From NCBI RefSeq assembly GCF_001680005.1, contig NC_033567.1:1984001-2048000 (forward strand): a stretch of 64,000 nucleotides of DNA, written 5' to 3'. The translations under genes and the position numbers were made by a program. The DNA comes from Plasmodium coatneyi (Eukaryota > Apicomplexa > Aconoidasida > Haemosporida > Plasmodiidae). The notes below the pieces were generated by a model. It made no database searches, was not told the origin of the DNA, and worked only from the letters and a program-made list of their open reading frames with translations. Shown here one piece after another: positions 26,284 to 39,242 of this stretch. Position 1 is the stretch's first letter. The number at the start of each line of letters is the position of its first letter.

Positions 26284-29200
26284 ATGATGAACCTAAATGT
26301 AAGAAACGAGCGTCTACATATGTGCGTGCAATTCAGCACACACGTTAGCATGTGTCATCCATTTGCATTCACACACATTTCAAAATGCGCAACGTGTGTT
26401 CTGTACCAATTCGGCAAAAGTAGTCCCATCTTGATAGAGTTGTTTTAAAGGCAACTCCGCAAAAGTGGTTGCCAAAAAGTTGCCGTAAAATATGCCTGTG
26501 CAAATGATTTATTCTCCCTTTTTTGAGGACCCTAATGAATCATTTAGCTTTTTTTCACGACTTCAAAATGGAGAAATTTGTGTGAACACGCCCTTACCAT
26601 GCTGCTCTTTCGTTTACCCCCTTGCAGGAAGACACAGACATTAACAAGCTCATTGAGGTAAATGATCCATGAACTCATTTTTCCAAAGATGGACTACTGG
26701 ACAAGTTGCTGGTGTAGCATACATGACATACGCGATTGGAACATTGCACACATTTAGGGGGGGCATCCAATTTTTTTCTTTTTTTAGGAAAGGAACGAAT
26801 GGGTAAAGAAGTATGAATCCGTTGAGTCCGAATGTGCAACCTTGAGGGAAAAGTTGGATAGAATCACTTTGAATACCCCTGACAAAAATGAGCAGTTGCA
26901 TGGGAACGACGCCTTCCGGAAGGACATTTCGATGAAGTACAAATACATGGTAATGAAGTAGGGCATGAGAGATGTGCGTTCTGATTGCATAGTGATGTTT
27001 TACCGCCCCATTTCACCGCTCCCCCTCCCCACCGCAGCAAAACCAGTGCGAATTCCTCAGCGTCCAGCTGAACATCCTCACCCTGCAGAAGGATAAAGAG
27101 GTACAGAAAAACCAAGACCTGCAATCCACGATCGACAAGCAGAAAAACGAAATAAAGGGGTACCAGAAAATTCTTGAAAAAGTAAAAAATATGAACATCT
27201 CTTTCAGAAAAGAGAAAAACGAAACAGAAAAAAAAATTTGCACCATTAGAGATAGCGACTTACTGACCAGAAACGACAACGTCCTGCTCAAAGAAATAGT
27301 AAAAATAAATGACAAGCTGATAGAAGTGAATGAAAAAATAAGAGACAACGTTCAGGAAGAGCTGAACAAGGCCAGAACTAAACTTTCCGTTGCCCATAAC
27401 CAAATTGGGCGCTTCTCCGAGGCAGTCAATAATATGAGGGAGAATTTTACCAAGTATAAGAAGAGGAAAGAAAATATTTTGCTAAAAATACTAACAACCA
27501 ATGAACAGTTAAAAAAAGAATTGTGTGAAAAAAGAATAACCGAGCAACGCAACATGGAGTGGAACAACCAGTTGGAAGAGTTCATCACAGCCAATGTTCT
27601 GCTGAATTTTTACGAGGCCAAATATAAAATGACCGACTTCATCCTACACACTGTGCTGGGGTATGTTAGCTCCATGGGCAGTTTGGATCGTGTTGGCGAT
27701 GCAGAACGCGTTGTATTAGATAGGGTAAATGAAGGGGATGCAAATTACTCCCTTTTAAACGCCCTCCTGGCAGTGCCTATGGGGGAGGAAAATAAAAAAA
27801 AAACAGAATCGTCCTCCGAAAGGGAATTCTACGACGAGTTAATGAACACTCTAAGGGCAGATCTCCTTTCGGGCAATTTCCCACAGAGACACCAAAAAAG
27901 GAACAAGCAGGATCCTCCCACGAAGGTGGACAATTCGGCAGAAGATGGTAACTCCATGGAAACATTCCTACCTACCAACGCGAATAAATCAAACATTGTA
28001 AAGGATATATACTACCACATAAAGTTTGTGAATGAAATTTTAGAGACAGTCAACGTGACACTCATTCTGCTTGTGTATACACACGAGACGTACTTAAAGG
28101 AGCCGCTTAACCACATCCACCAGGAGGAGTACATCCAAATGGAAGAAAAGGGGAACCTACGATTTGGTGCCTACTTTTTTACCTCTCTCTCGAACTTTCT
28201 CTTATCCGTCTTGAAATACGTCCATATAGTTAGAGGCACGGATAGACACGCCCACTTGGCACTACTACAACAGGAGCAGCTATTTAAATTGTTCTGTTTA
28301 TGCAAATACGTACTGGAGGAGTACGTTGAAAAGATTAGAATTAAATTGTTCACGTCGACGATAGATTACCACGTATTAGACGTGCTGAGCGGTCAGCTAA
28401 GGGGCATCTATGATGAGGTCTTTCCTGACTTGGTGCGCGGAAACAGCGAAGGGGGGGAAGTCCTCCCAACGGATGACCCACCAAAATGTAATAACCTTAT
28501 GGAGAGGAAAAATAACCCCCATGATGAGGAAAAAAGGACCAAATTAACAACCTGCGGGGGTAGCCAAAATAGGGATGGAGACTCCTTCCAGAAGGAACAT
28601 TCCTATGAGGAGTCTACTGAGGAAACTACCTCCCTTGACTTATTGGGCCACTTAAATCTCACCATCGGTTTGAGCGTCATGTTAATGATCGACCAGGATG
28701 TCTACTGTGATGTGTTCCCCGACATGGATATGAACCGACAAAAGGAAATAATAACGAAATGTCAGCAACTGCTAAAACTAGTGAAAGCACCTCTCAAAAT
28801 TAGCAGTTTTTATTTCCCCATAAAGAGGTATAAATTTTCTTTTAAAAAATTTATTACGCACTGTGAGAGGTATCAAACTCTGGTTGTGAGTAGTGCAAAT
28901 GGAAGGAATTCCACCCATGGGGGTACCAACAGGGAATACACAATCAACCAGGTGAGTGTCACCATGTTAGACGAACTGAAAAGTATACTAGAGGATGTTA
29001 CTAAAATCTACTCCATCGATATGCAGGAAAGGGGGGATCCATACATACTACAAATGTGCGGCAAATTGGTACAGCTTTACCAGGATGAAGTGGCAGAAAG
29101 GGGAAAACAAAGCAAAGAGGAACACAGAGAGACAGTCCTAAAAAGGGATGAACTCATAACACAGTTACAAGAGGAAGTTACACAGAATAGGGACAAAATG

Positions 29201-30608
29201 AATGAACTGAATAAACAGCTCAACCTACTCACCATAAGGGAAGAAAAATACAACAAAATAAGCATCGATTTGAATGTCCTAAAGAAGGAAAAAAATGAGT
29301 ACCTAAATATAATAAGGGAGCTACGCGAAAACAAAAACGAAAACGTAAATGAAATTTCTCATCTCACAAAACATTACAATGACGTTAAGAAGAAATATAA
29401 TGACGTGTTGAAAAATTATGAACACAGGAAAAAGTTCTATGGCACACAGAAACAAATGGAACCATCCAACATTGATACCTACTACGTGAGGAAAATTATA
29501 AATAATCTTTACTACGAGAATTTTCTAACCAAAGTGGGTACACACTACCGCTTGTTTGGGCAATCGGGCTACCCCTCCGGTGAGACCTTCTGCACCTCCG
29601 TTGGGCAGACGCTACACATGCCGCTATACACACATGAGGAAGAGGATGGCATATTCTCCTTAACAAACCAAATGGACCCCAACCGAAAAAACCAATCATC
29701 GACAGAGGAAAGCTACTTCACAAACCAGAAACATGCAACCCTGTACGACGATATATACAACTGCGAAATAATCAAAGGCAGAATAAATCGTTCACAAAAG
29801 GGTTATTTTAAGAATAGACTCTACCGGACCAACACCACTTTGCAGAAAGTATCCCCCCATCGGAAGGAAGAAAAAAACACACAACACATAAGTGATATTA
29901 TCGATATAGTGGAAGAATATAAAAATTTAAAAAATGAATTTTTCACCCAAATGGTAAACACTCCAATTGGGAATAATTGCATCCTAAGGGGGGGTAAAAA
30001 AAAGGAACAACAAAATTGGGCACGCTTATCGGAAAAAGTGGCGCAATTAAAATATGCGATACGGAAATTTCATGCCGACAAGGGGACAGGGTTAAATGGG
30101 AGTCCTCCTCCCTCCGCCCGAAATGTTCTCACCATTTCGTTTCGTGAAAGGTCGGACAGTTGCCAAGATGGAGACACGCCAAGGGACAACACAATCACAG
30201 ATGGTCACAAAACAACTGAAGGGAAAGTACAGCAAAGCTGCAACAATGTTATACTCACCGATCAGTCCTTTTCCTACCTCCTTCATAACATGTTCGATAT
30301 GTAAGCCGCAAAAGTTAATCCTCCCTTTTGTCCGGTTCGGCTTACATGCATCCGGAGGAATATATATGTAACACCATAAGTTTACTCCCCATGGGAGAAC
30401 TTCGCCACTTTTTTTTCTACCATCTCTAATCCATGTGTAGCACCTCTGTGACGGTACCGTTTGCCGCAGAATACGCCTCGAGAAATTTTCCGACATTCTG
30501 CTCTATTGGATTGGCTTGTTTGAAGCGATTCATATGGGCGCCCCGCCGTATTCACCTTTTCGTGCACCTACTGTTACTATGGTGGTTCTTCACCTCATGG
30601 GGGCATAA
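26284..30608 (+). CDS. Coiled-coil protein, unknown function
   Basis: Exons 26284-26298 (MMNLN), 26628-26657 (EDTDINKLIE), 26788-26949, 27038-30300 and probably 30470-30608. The first three introns are phase 0 with good sites. Residues 1-190 form a long coiled coil (ERNEWVKKYESVESECATLR, then KEIVKINDKLIEVNEKIRDN). A middle region of mostly helices with conserved-looking hydrophobic blocks (ANVLLNFYEAKYKMTDFILH; FFTSLSNFLLSVLKYVHIV) follows. A second coiled coil comes at about 690-790 (DELITQLQEEVTQNRDKMNE). The C-terminal part is less ordered. Reading through at 30301 stops at once (MFDM), but GTAAGC there is a good donor and the next acceptor gives 'IIRLEKFSDILLYWIGLFEA'. About 1202 residues. 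Coil-helical-coil layout might suit a scaffold or tether, but I recognise no family. Confidence 0.75.
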
Positions 30609-31341
30609 AACAAAGCGGGTGCATATGCGCACCTAATTTGGCCTTCCGCTCGTTTGTTCCTTTTTTGCTTTTCATTTTATTTTTTCCATTTTATTTTATT
30701 TTTTCATTTTATTTTGTTTATTTATTTTTTTCATGTGGACCCCTCCGTCAGATCCCGCTTTTACCATCTAACCGACTTATGTTATTTGCCGCTTGTGGCA
30801 CGGCATGGCGCACCTCTAAGTTGCGCCTCTGCAGAGCTGTGTATACGCCCACGAGGAACTCCTTCCAGATGCAAGCGAATTCATCTGCTCATCTGTTTAT
30901 GCATACATTTATTCATTTATATATGTACATATTTATATGTGTACATTTTTTTTTTTTTTTTTTTTTCTTACCTCCCTTCCGAACTGCTTAGCCGAATCGG
31001 TGTAGGCCCTCGTGCCATAATTCCATCAACCCGCAGTGACAAAAATTAACATCCAGTAGAGACCTTTCCTTACATATGGTGTTTTCCCCTTGGAGAATGT
31101 AACAGTCGCATTATAGGCAGAGCATCCAACGGAGGGAAAAACGGACTCACCAATCAGTGCGCCCGAATGGAACCTAACACAAGGACCGAATAGGTGCTTG
31201 AAATTGTGAAAGCGAGCTGAGACACCACCACCGGATTGTAAATTCCTAACCGAACAGGTAACCGATTGCAGGTTTCACTCCCAACAGGGGCAGTAAAAGA
31301 ATCGTACTGGTCATCCGTGTCGTCGTCTGCACCCTTTCAAA
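30609..31341. other. Intergenic between two plus-strand genes
   Basis: It holds T-rich sequence (30660-30735) and poly-T at about 30948-30967. Frames after the CCGTCAG at about 30752 and the GCTTAG near 30990 could be further 3' exons of the coiled-coil gene, but I cannot support a model. The rest is the leader of the next gene. Confidence 0.4.
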
Positions 31342-34300
31342 ATGAAAAAAGGCAAACTCCTTGCGCTATCCCAGGGAGGCGAACCCGCCAGGCAGAGGCG
31401 GAACAGCCTCTTCGTACTTGCCGTGAGGCGGAGGTACGAGCACATGAGGACGGTTCTGAAGGAAAGTCAAGCAGCACATAACGATGCCTACGCGCAAGAA
31501 CCCGATCATAATAAAGAGGAAAAAATTAGTGAATCGCTTAAACAAAGGGATAGCCAAACGCGCAACAAAGAACGAGAGAATATTTTAAAATACTACGATG
31601 AGAATAAAAATGTGATAAAGACAACCAACTACATCCTGAGGGAACACTTAAGTCGTTTCATTTACGTAAACCAGAGGAGCTGTTTCTATAACTACTTTTA
31701 CAACGCCTTCCCATCTGTGCTGAATAATTATTTGAGACGCGTTAAAGGGGGGAGGGAGAAAAACGGCGACCATCCTAATAGGGCGGGAGTTGAATGTCAA
31801 ACCGGTTCAGTCTCCCCAAATGATGCTCTTCCCCAAAGCAATAATGACGAAACGAAACGATCCTTAAGCATTCTGCACTACTACAACGCACACACGAAGA
31901 ACGAAATGGAGGCCGACCATTTTATCGACTTAATTAGCCAAAAGGTAAACTGCCTTAACAATGCAGGAGAATTGTTAAGGAGCATCCATGACAACGTGCA
32001 CTGGCGCAGGATCAGGATGAACAGCGCAGATATGCACAAACTGGAGAGAATTTTCCAAAACATAATGGAGCGCACAAGTGACACAAACGATGTAAATAAA
32101 AAGGTGGAAATTCTGCTCTACCTGTCCAATGTGTGTAATCAGAATTCCTTTCCAAAAATCCACGAGGGGGTTAAAAAACGTATACAAGAAATTTATGAAC
32201 ATATAAAAAAAAAAAACAAAAAAGGGGTGGACGAATTGTACATTTTGTTCCTCCTATATAAACAATTCCTCTCCTCAAAAAATGAAAAATATGCAAAAAT
32301 GAACGTTGAAACGTACTTATCGGAAGAAATTTCCTTCTACAATTATTTAAAAAATGAAAATATAAATATGTGTCTGTTAAGTTTAATATATCGAGATTTG
32401 TCTTTTCTCAAAAATGACCAAGTCAAGTACGTCCTCATGAATTTAGCCTTTTCCAAAATGAAGGATTCGTTTTTTTTCTCCAAGGCGGGGGAACTCCAAA
32501 GCAATAGCAACAATGGGGGGAGTAAAAATGGAAGTGCCGTCGACCCAGCCAGGGGAAATGCACACACCAACTTAGTATTAACATTTTTTACAAATACCCT
32601 CCTGCGAAACAACTTCCTCCAGTTCCTGCAGAATGATTACATAAACCCTGCACACAGCACCGTGAACTACACAGCCAGGCTAAACCCAACCAACGTGAAC
32701 AATTACATTTTTTACAATTTGCTCATCTCCATTGTTCAGCTGAAGGAGTCACAAGCCAAATGGCATGACACCATAATGAAAAAAAAAATGCAGCTTTTTC
32801 TGTGCAATGACAAAAACAACACTCCAGTGAATGAATTATGGGAAATGAAAAATTATGCCAATCACATGAACGATTTTATCTTAAATAATGTCCTTTTCTT
32901 TACCTCCCATTTTGTAAAACATAAAATAAATTTCGCCCCTAACATGTACCTCTACATACTGAACGTGTATTGCGACCTCTTCGATATGATGAAAGGTTTA
33001 GAGCTCTACACAGGAATTAAAAAAAAAAAAAACCTACTCAGTGACAGCAAGCAAATTGTAAATTATGTAATTAACGAAATATATAAACAGATAAATTTAT
33101 ACACCCTCAAGGAATTTGTTGCTCTGTGTGCCATGATTGATAAGCTACCTGCAGGTTTCACCTTCGAGCTGAAGAACGACGCAGACCATTTGCGCGTGAA
33201 AATGGAAAATGCCGTCTACAGAAACAGCCAAGGGGGAAAGGGTGAAGCGGGCGTGGTGAACGAAGGAGACGCACACTTAAGGCGTATTTTATACTTCCCT
33301 TATAACCAATCGGGTAGGAGGACCACCGAACGGATCGCAGGAGAAGAAATCGCTGCAGAGGGTGGGGGACCCATTTTGGAGCAGAACACCGGGGCAACTC
33401 CTAACAAGCATCAAATGGACGATCCGTATCAGGCGAAGGATTCACCAAATTATGTCAATCCTTCCGTTGGGGCTACCCTTTCTAATGGAACGTCTCCCTT
33501 AGGCAACCAAACGGAGGAACCCCTCACCAGCAGAAACGTCACCGCCAAAGCGAAGAAAAAATCGACCATAATAAATAAACACGACTTCACCATTTTGATA
33601 GCTCTCTCCCTTTTCAACGAAATTAGTGACGAGTTTATTGTCCAGATAAGACAGAAAGAGAAAATTCCTTCTTCCACTGGAGCCATGTCCAACTGGGATG
33701 ACTCGATATTCGAGCATATTTACAAAAATCACTATGAATCCTTTCTGCGCAATTCCGACTTGTACTTAAATCATGTAGAGAAAAATTACGACCCGGACAC
33801 AGCAGAACAGCTACTAAACTATTTTATCCTATTCACACACATAAGCCAGTTGGATGTGTCAGACCTGTATATCCTCATGAACATCATGAGGGAGATCAAC
33901 AAATTGCAGCCCTTCATCGATTTTTTCATTGCCAAGCGGGTTGAAGAAATGTTAAGGGAGGGAGGCATTGGAGGGCGTGAACAGAGTCGTAGCGGGGTGG
34001 AGGCAGAGAAGAAGGGGAAGATTTACCAATTTACGGACTCCTACTTGGATGACTACATATCCAGAATTAGCGACAGGGGGAAAGCACACCATGAAGGTGC
34101 AATGCCATCTGTCCAGAGTGGTAGTGAAAGCATCGCCCAGTGGGAGGAACACCCAAACGTGTACCACACCCCACAAAGGAAGAACCATTTTGACGACATG
34201 AACCTGAATACGCATTCGCTATATGCCGCCAGTTTTGAAAAATATTACCACAACTATGATATCTGCAGCAGTGTAGTTAATCTCTTCCTGTTGGTAGATC

Positions 34301-36960
34301 CAAGCAGCTACACATATCGCACCATTGCAAAGTTCCTCCCACATGTGAGCCTAAACCAGGTGGACATTTTTAAAATTCACTTGGACCACCTTTTTGTAAA
34401 AGGGGGAAGCGAAAGGGGGAAAGAAAGCCATGGATTTTCCGTAACACCGCAAATACGGGAGGAGGATGGACTAAGGCGACTGTCCAACATTTTCGCAACC
34501 CAAACGGGGAGCAGAAACTGGATGGGAAATTCTGAGCAGGAAAAATCGCTGGTCAAAAATTTCACCTTCCAAACTGACAGTGATACCATTTGCAGTAGTG
34601 GTAACCCCTTCGTTGAAGAAGCAATGAATAGTTCGATCCCATGGGAAGGCAACAATCTCCCACATGAGGGACAACACCCCCTGGAACACGACATCATATA
34701 CAAGATAATCGAAGCCAGACTAAAATACAACATTGAAGTGAAAAATTACTTATCCAAAAGGGTGGATGAAAATAATGAAGAAATGAAAAACTTCCTCGAG
34801 AATGAACTCCTGTCATTAAATCAAATTGCAAATATGCTCAACCGTATTAGCTCCATAAATGACGATGAAAAATACACAAACCTGGTGACCATCGCGTTGA
34901 AGGATATAATCCTGAGGAAACACGAAATTGTGGACATAAAAACGTTTCGAATGATAGCAAAAATTCTAACCAACATAAGAAATGTGTATCAAAATATATT
35001 TTTCCCGTCTGAATATTCCTACTTAAATATGCTCACAAAAAATTATGTACAAGTTATGCAAAATTTCTTCCACTTTTTTCACCTCGTGGACTATTTCCAA
35101 GCTTTTCAAATATTCACAAAATATAATTTGGCCGGAAAATATTTAAAGCAGTTGATATGCCTAAACGATGAACTGAACAAAGTGAACATAAAAAATGTCA
35201 ACGTCCATCTCGTACACCTTGTTCTCTACTTTTACAGCAAGTTGAATTACGTGAATGAAAAATTTATTTCCATTATACTGAACAAGTACGCCTACTCCAT
35301 CCTGCAGCAGATAAACAGCGTGAACATCCATGTGGTTGAAAATTTGATCAGGACAAACGACTTGCTGCTCTCCCTGTGCGTAAGGAATAAGGACATTATA
35401 CAGTTAAACTATCTCATTTTGCAACGCTATGGTAATTTTTCTCGCCAATTTAAAATTGAAGACAGGGAGGATGTGGATGAACGAGGGGTTATCACCTCTC
35501 CCAGTGAACAAAACAGTCCTGCACAGATCGACCAGGGAGAGTCACAAAAAGTGGAAATATCCTCCAAACAGTTCTTTTCCAATGAGGAGGGTACGAGTAC
35601 ACACACAAATTGGCAAACAGGGCAAACTCCTTTTATGAAACCAGGTGAGCATGTAACAGGGGAAGTGCTTATAGAAAATGCTTCCACGTCTGATTTCACG
35701 TCCCAAGAGCAGCATAACTCATTTCCTAGTGGACACGAAGAAGAGGCGGATGGAAGATTACTACAACAGGGAAATCACCCAAATGGGGGAACACATACCC
35801 ATGGGGCACCCTCAATCGGTCACTTCCAGCAAGTCCCCTACGCACCGGAACAGAGAAACGGAAAAGACGTCACAACGAATACTCTAGTTACACACACTTG
35901 CCACCTCCCCTTAACACATAAGATAAGAATTATTTACTTCTTGTGCAAATTCCACCACTACAATGATCTAGTAAAGTCCTACTACATGCAGCTAATAAGT
36001 GAGTGTCTACAGAATACAAGCGCTCTGCTGAATGAGGAAGATTACTGCAAATTGTACGAAATATATGTACACGTAATTTTGAATTTTTATTTTCTCTCCT
36101 TCAATAAGAGTAACAAGTACATCAATTTTGTGCTAACCAATTTGCCTTGCTATTATTGGTACAAGAAAGAGGAAGAAAAACTGAACTTATTCGTCTCCTC
36201 CAAAGAATTCAACGACATCCAACATATTTTAAAATTGCTGAATATTGATTTCCTTGCCCCGACGTTGACAGAAATTTACTTCATTCACTTTTTTAACGAC
36301 GTGAAGAAAACCAGCCACGAGCTGGTCATCCCAGAAAATGTCCTCCACTTGTACAAGAAGTACAATCTCCTCATCGACGACGTCCGCAATAAGAGCGTTT
36401 CAATTTTGTGCGTCCCGGAGGAGCACGTCCTTCGGTAAGGCGAACAGCAATACGGCGGCAAGGCAGCGGTGCAGAGATGCGCCTGATTATGCTTCGTTGG
36501 CTATGCCTTTTTGGCCACCCACTTACAAACCGTCCCCTTTTCCTCCCCCCTCTCAGCGACGAACATGGTAACAACAAGAACCTGATAAACGACAGCCACT
36601 ATGTTTACGAAAATATAAAAAAAACCTACCCGACTTCTTTGATATTTTTGAGCGAGGTAAGTAATCCCCCATTGGAAAATTTAATTCCTGCACAAGCGTC
36701 GTTTCGATTAATGTGCCAACGTATAGACATACACAGCACACGTAACAAATGTACACGAGGGAGATGCCCTCATATGCGATCATTACATATATCCATGTAC
36801 ACAACAACAAAAAAAATGTAAACAATGTAACAAAAATATAAACTCGGAAATGTTAATTTTTTTTTTTTTTTTTTTTTTTTCCTTTCAGTGGAAGACCCTA
36901 AATGTGGAGGAAAAATGCGACTACGTCTTGCGTGCTATCCATTCTTCGCTAAACGTCTGA
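31342..36960 (+). CDS. Large helical protein with C-terminal RAP-like segment
   Basis: Exons 31342-36434, 36557-36656, 36889-36960 (phases 2 and 0; donors GTAAGG and GTAAGT), about 1754 residues. The N-terminus is basic and hydroxylated without acids for some 35 residues (MKKGKLLALSQGGEPARQRR), as in mitochondrial targeting peptides. The body is a series of helical Leu/Asn-rich segments separated by low-complexity linkers, like FASTK/heptatricopeptide proteins. The final two exons read 'YPTSLIFLSEWKTLNVEEKC' and DYVLRAI, matching the RAP pattern (hydrophobic strand, W..L...EK..Y...I). In apicomplexans such proteins usually bind organellar RNA, often mitochondrial rRNA fragments. Organelle and RAP call are inferences. 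The stop lies 13 bases from the stop of the convergent DNAAF1 gene. Confidence 0.6.
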
Positions 36961-36973
36961 GGGGTGCCGCACT

Positions 36974-38566
36974 CTATTTCCCCATGATATACTTCCGGAA
37001 GTCTGAAGGCGTTTGTAAAGATTGGGAGGGCAGCGGATGAGCCCACACGCCCAAGTGTATACATGTGAACGTGCGTATGGTAGTATGCGTCTGTGTAAGC
37101 GTGTATGCACACGCATAAACTGGCCAAACGAGCAACGCATGATGTCCTACATTCTACTGCATCTTCGTGTCTTTTTTGCCTCTCCCGTTTTATGTTTTCC
37201 AACTCGGCTTGTTCTGCTGCTGGGCCGCCCGCGAAAAAGGCCTCCACACACCTGAGTAATCAATTTGCATCATTTTGCGTATTCAAAGATGAGTAAAAAA
37301 AATGCAAACATTCGCGTACACCTATGTATACATGGCACGCGGTGGAGCCACTCCCAATGGGTAACCTTCGCTCGTCCGCCTTCACCGGCTTGTGGTCGAG
37401 AAATGTCAGCCCCTTCAACGTGTGCACAAATAACTTTCTGTAATTTTTGTATTTCGACATCTGGCAGGAAGGAGAAAAAAAAAAAAAAAATTTCAATTTA
37501 GCGCACCAAAAAATTGGGCACACACAAAACATAGATCAGCTCCAAGGGCAATCCCCATGTAACGCCCCACAAAAGATATGCCACTCGAAATCACACCAAT
37601 ATAGGAAAATGCACACGAATTATTGACGTGCCTCCCTTAACGCATTACCATCGGGTTGTTCATGCAATACAAAATGGACAGATCTTTCACGTCGGAGAGG
37701 TCCTTTAAAATGTCCTCGTCGATACTATTGTTCTGTATGTTCAAAATGGTCAGCTTCTCATTTTTGCGCAAGTTAAAAATCTGTGCGGAATCTTTACTCC
37801 CCAAGCGGTTGTTACTCAGATTTAAATCCTCCAAAAGGGTTAAATTTTCTATAAAAAAAAGAGAATAAATCTCACACACACGAAATGACACTCCTCATGT
37901 GTGTATGATCTTCTAAAATATTTCCCAACAGGTAAGGGGGCACACACATGTGAAGACGTACCCAGATTTTCAATCGCGCAAATGTTGTTGTCTTCCAGAT
38001 TTAAAATGCGCAGTTTGTTTAGGCAGTCCAGGTTCTCGATCTTCGAAATTCTGTTGCAGTTCAGGTACCTTCGCGATGGAGCGGTAGGGTGGCAAGGAAG
38101 GTATGGCGACATTTTGTAGTGACACGATAGCCCGGTAACATGTCGAACTCCTATGCAGACCTCCAAAATCGAAGCGCCCAAAAGTTATGTTCTCTTACAG
38201 AACACGATCAACTGTTCACTTACAACGCAATAAGGTTTACACAGGAGTCCAGTCCGGAAATCCTATCCAGGACTAAAAACGGGTGGTACACATACGGGGC
38301 GTGTGTTTAAAAGGGACATGATGTGCGTGTCACTCTCACGGCAACGATTATTAAAGCTGCACCTGCGGTTGCCGCTTCTACATCCCTGCCGAACCATTGT
38401 TGTTCAGGTAGAGCGTCCGCAAGTTGTGCAGACCCCGCAACGTTTCTATCTTCCGGTAAAGCTTGTTATTTAAGTACAGAACATCGTTCAGCTCGATGAC
38501 CGAATAGTAGACCTCATTTCTCTGGATCTCCCTCTCAATTTCTTGGTCGCTCAGGATGTATTCCAT
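36974..38566 (-). CDS. DNAAF1: DNAAF1/LRRC50-like axonemal dynein assembly factor
   Basis: A leucine-rich-repeat protein of the DNAAF1 (ODA7/LRRC50) family, which in the cytoplasm helps pre-assemble dynein arms. In Plasmodium the only flagellated cell is the male gamete. Seven exons, all in phase: 38566-38395, 38272-38224, 38068-37962, 37848-37649, 37460-37366, 37251-37151, 37002-36974; 250 residues. It opens MEYILSDQEIEREIQRNEVY and ELNDVLYLNNKLYRKIETL, followed by repeats such as LYLNCNRISKIENLDCLNKL and DLNLSNNRLGSKD. It closes with the LRR cap 'NYRKLFVHTLKGLTFLDHKP' and then 'VEAFFAGGPAAEQAE', both hallmarks of this family. It lacks the long C-terminal tail of animal members and ends YFRKYIMGK. 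The first donor (GTTCGG) is unusual; two acceptors end AAG/TAG. Confidence 0.9.
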
Positions 38567-39242
38567 GGGGAGGTTTGGCGGGTAGAGAATGACAGTTAAA
38601 GTTGGACAGACGCTCACACGTTTTCTTGTTTTCCTCACGCTCCAACTGTTCACTTAGTCTAGCGAACCGAAGGGCACAATATAACCAATCGTCCAATTTC
38701 TTACCTTTTAATAGTTTTGAAACAATTTAAACAATGTGTAAAATTTTTAAAATGAAAAAAAAAAAAAAAAAAAGTTAAGACCTTTTAAAATTATTAACAA
38801 TAAATTAGACGATATAACATCATTAAAGAGATGGAATCCATGGAGATGTTAACCATTTGCATACGCACGTACATCCCTGCATTAATGGGGACATATGCAA
38901 CGTAAAAATGAATAATGGAAAAAAAAAAAAAGAGAAAGGAGGGGGGCAAAATTTGGCAAGCGTCAAAACGTGTATACACTTTTTTGTATGACATTGGGAT
39001 GGCGAAAAAAAAATGTGTAAAAAAAAAAAAAAAAATTAACTCTTAAAATTATTAAAAACAAAAAAAATAATAAAAATTAAAGGCATAACTTTTCCTTTTT
39101 ATCTTCATTCTTGTACACACAATTTTGTTATCCGTTTCTACATGGACATATTACTAAATCGCTACAGTGTCATTATTATACATGTCATTTTAATAAGAAT
39201 CAATTTAAAAAAAAAAGCGTAAAAAAAAATGGGCTTCAGACA
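38567..39242. other. Gap between two minus-strand genes
   Basis: It has poly-A tracts near 38757-38773, 38919-38930 and 39019-39034, and no convincing frame. It probably holds the 3' UTR of the cytidylyltransferase gene and the DNAAF1 promoter. Confidence 0.5.
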
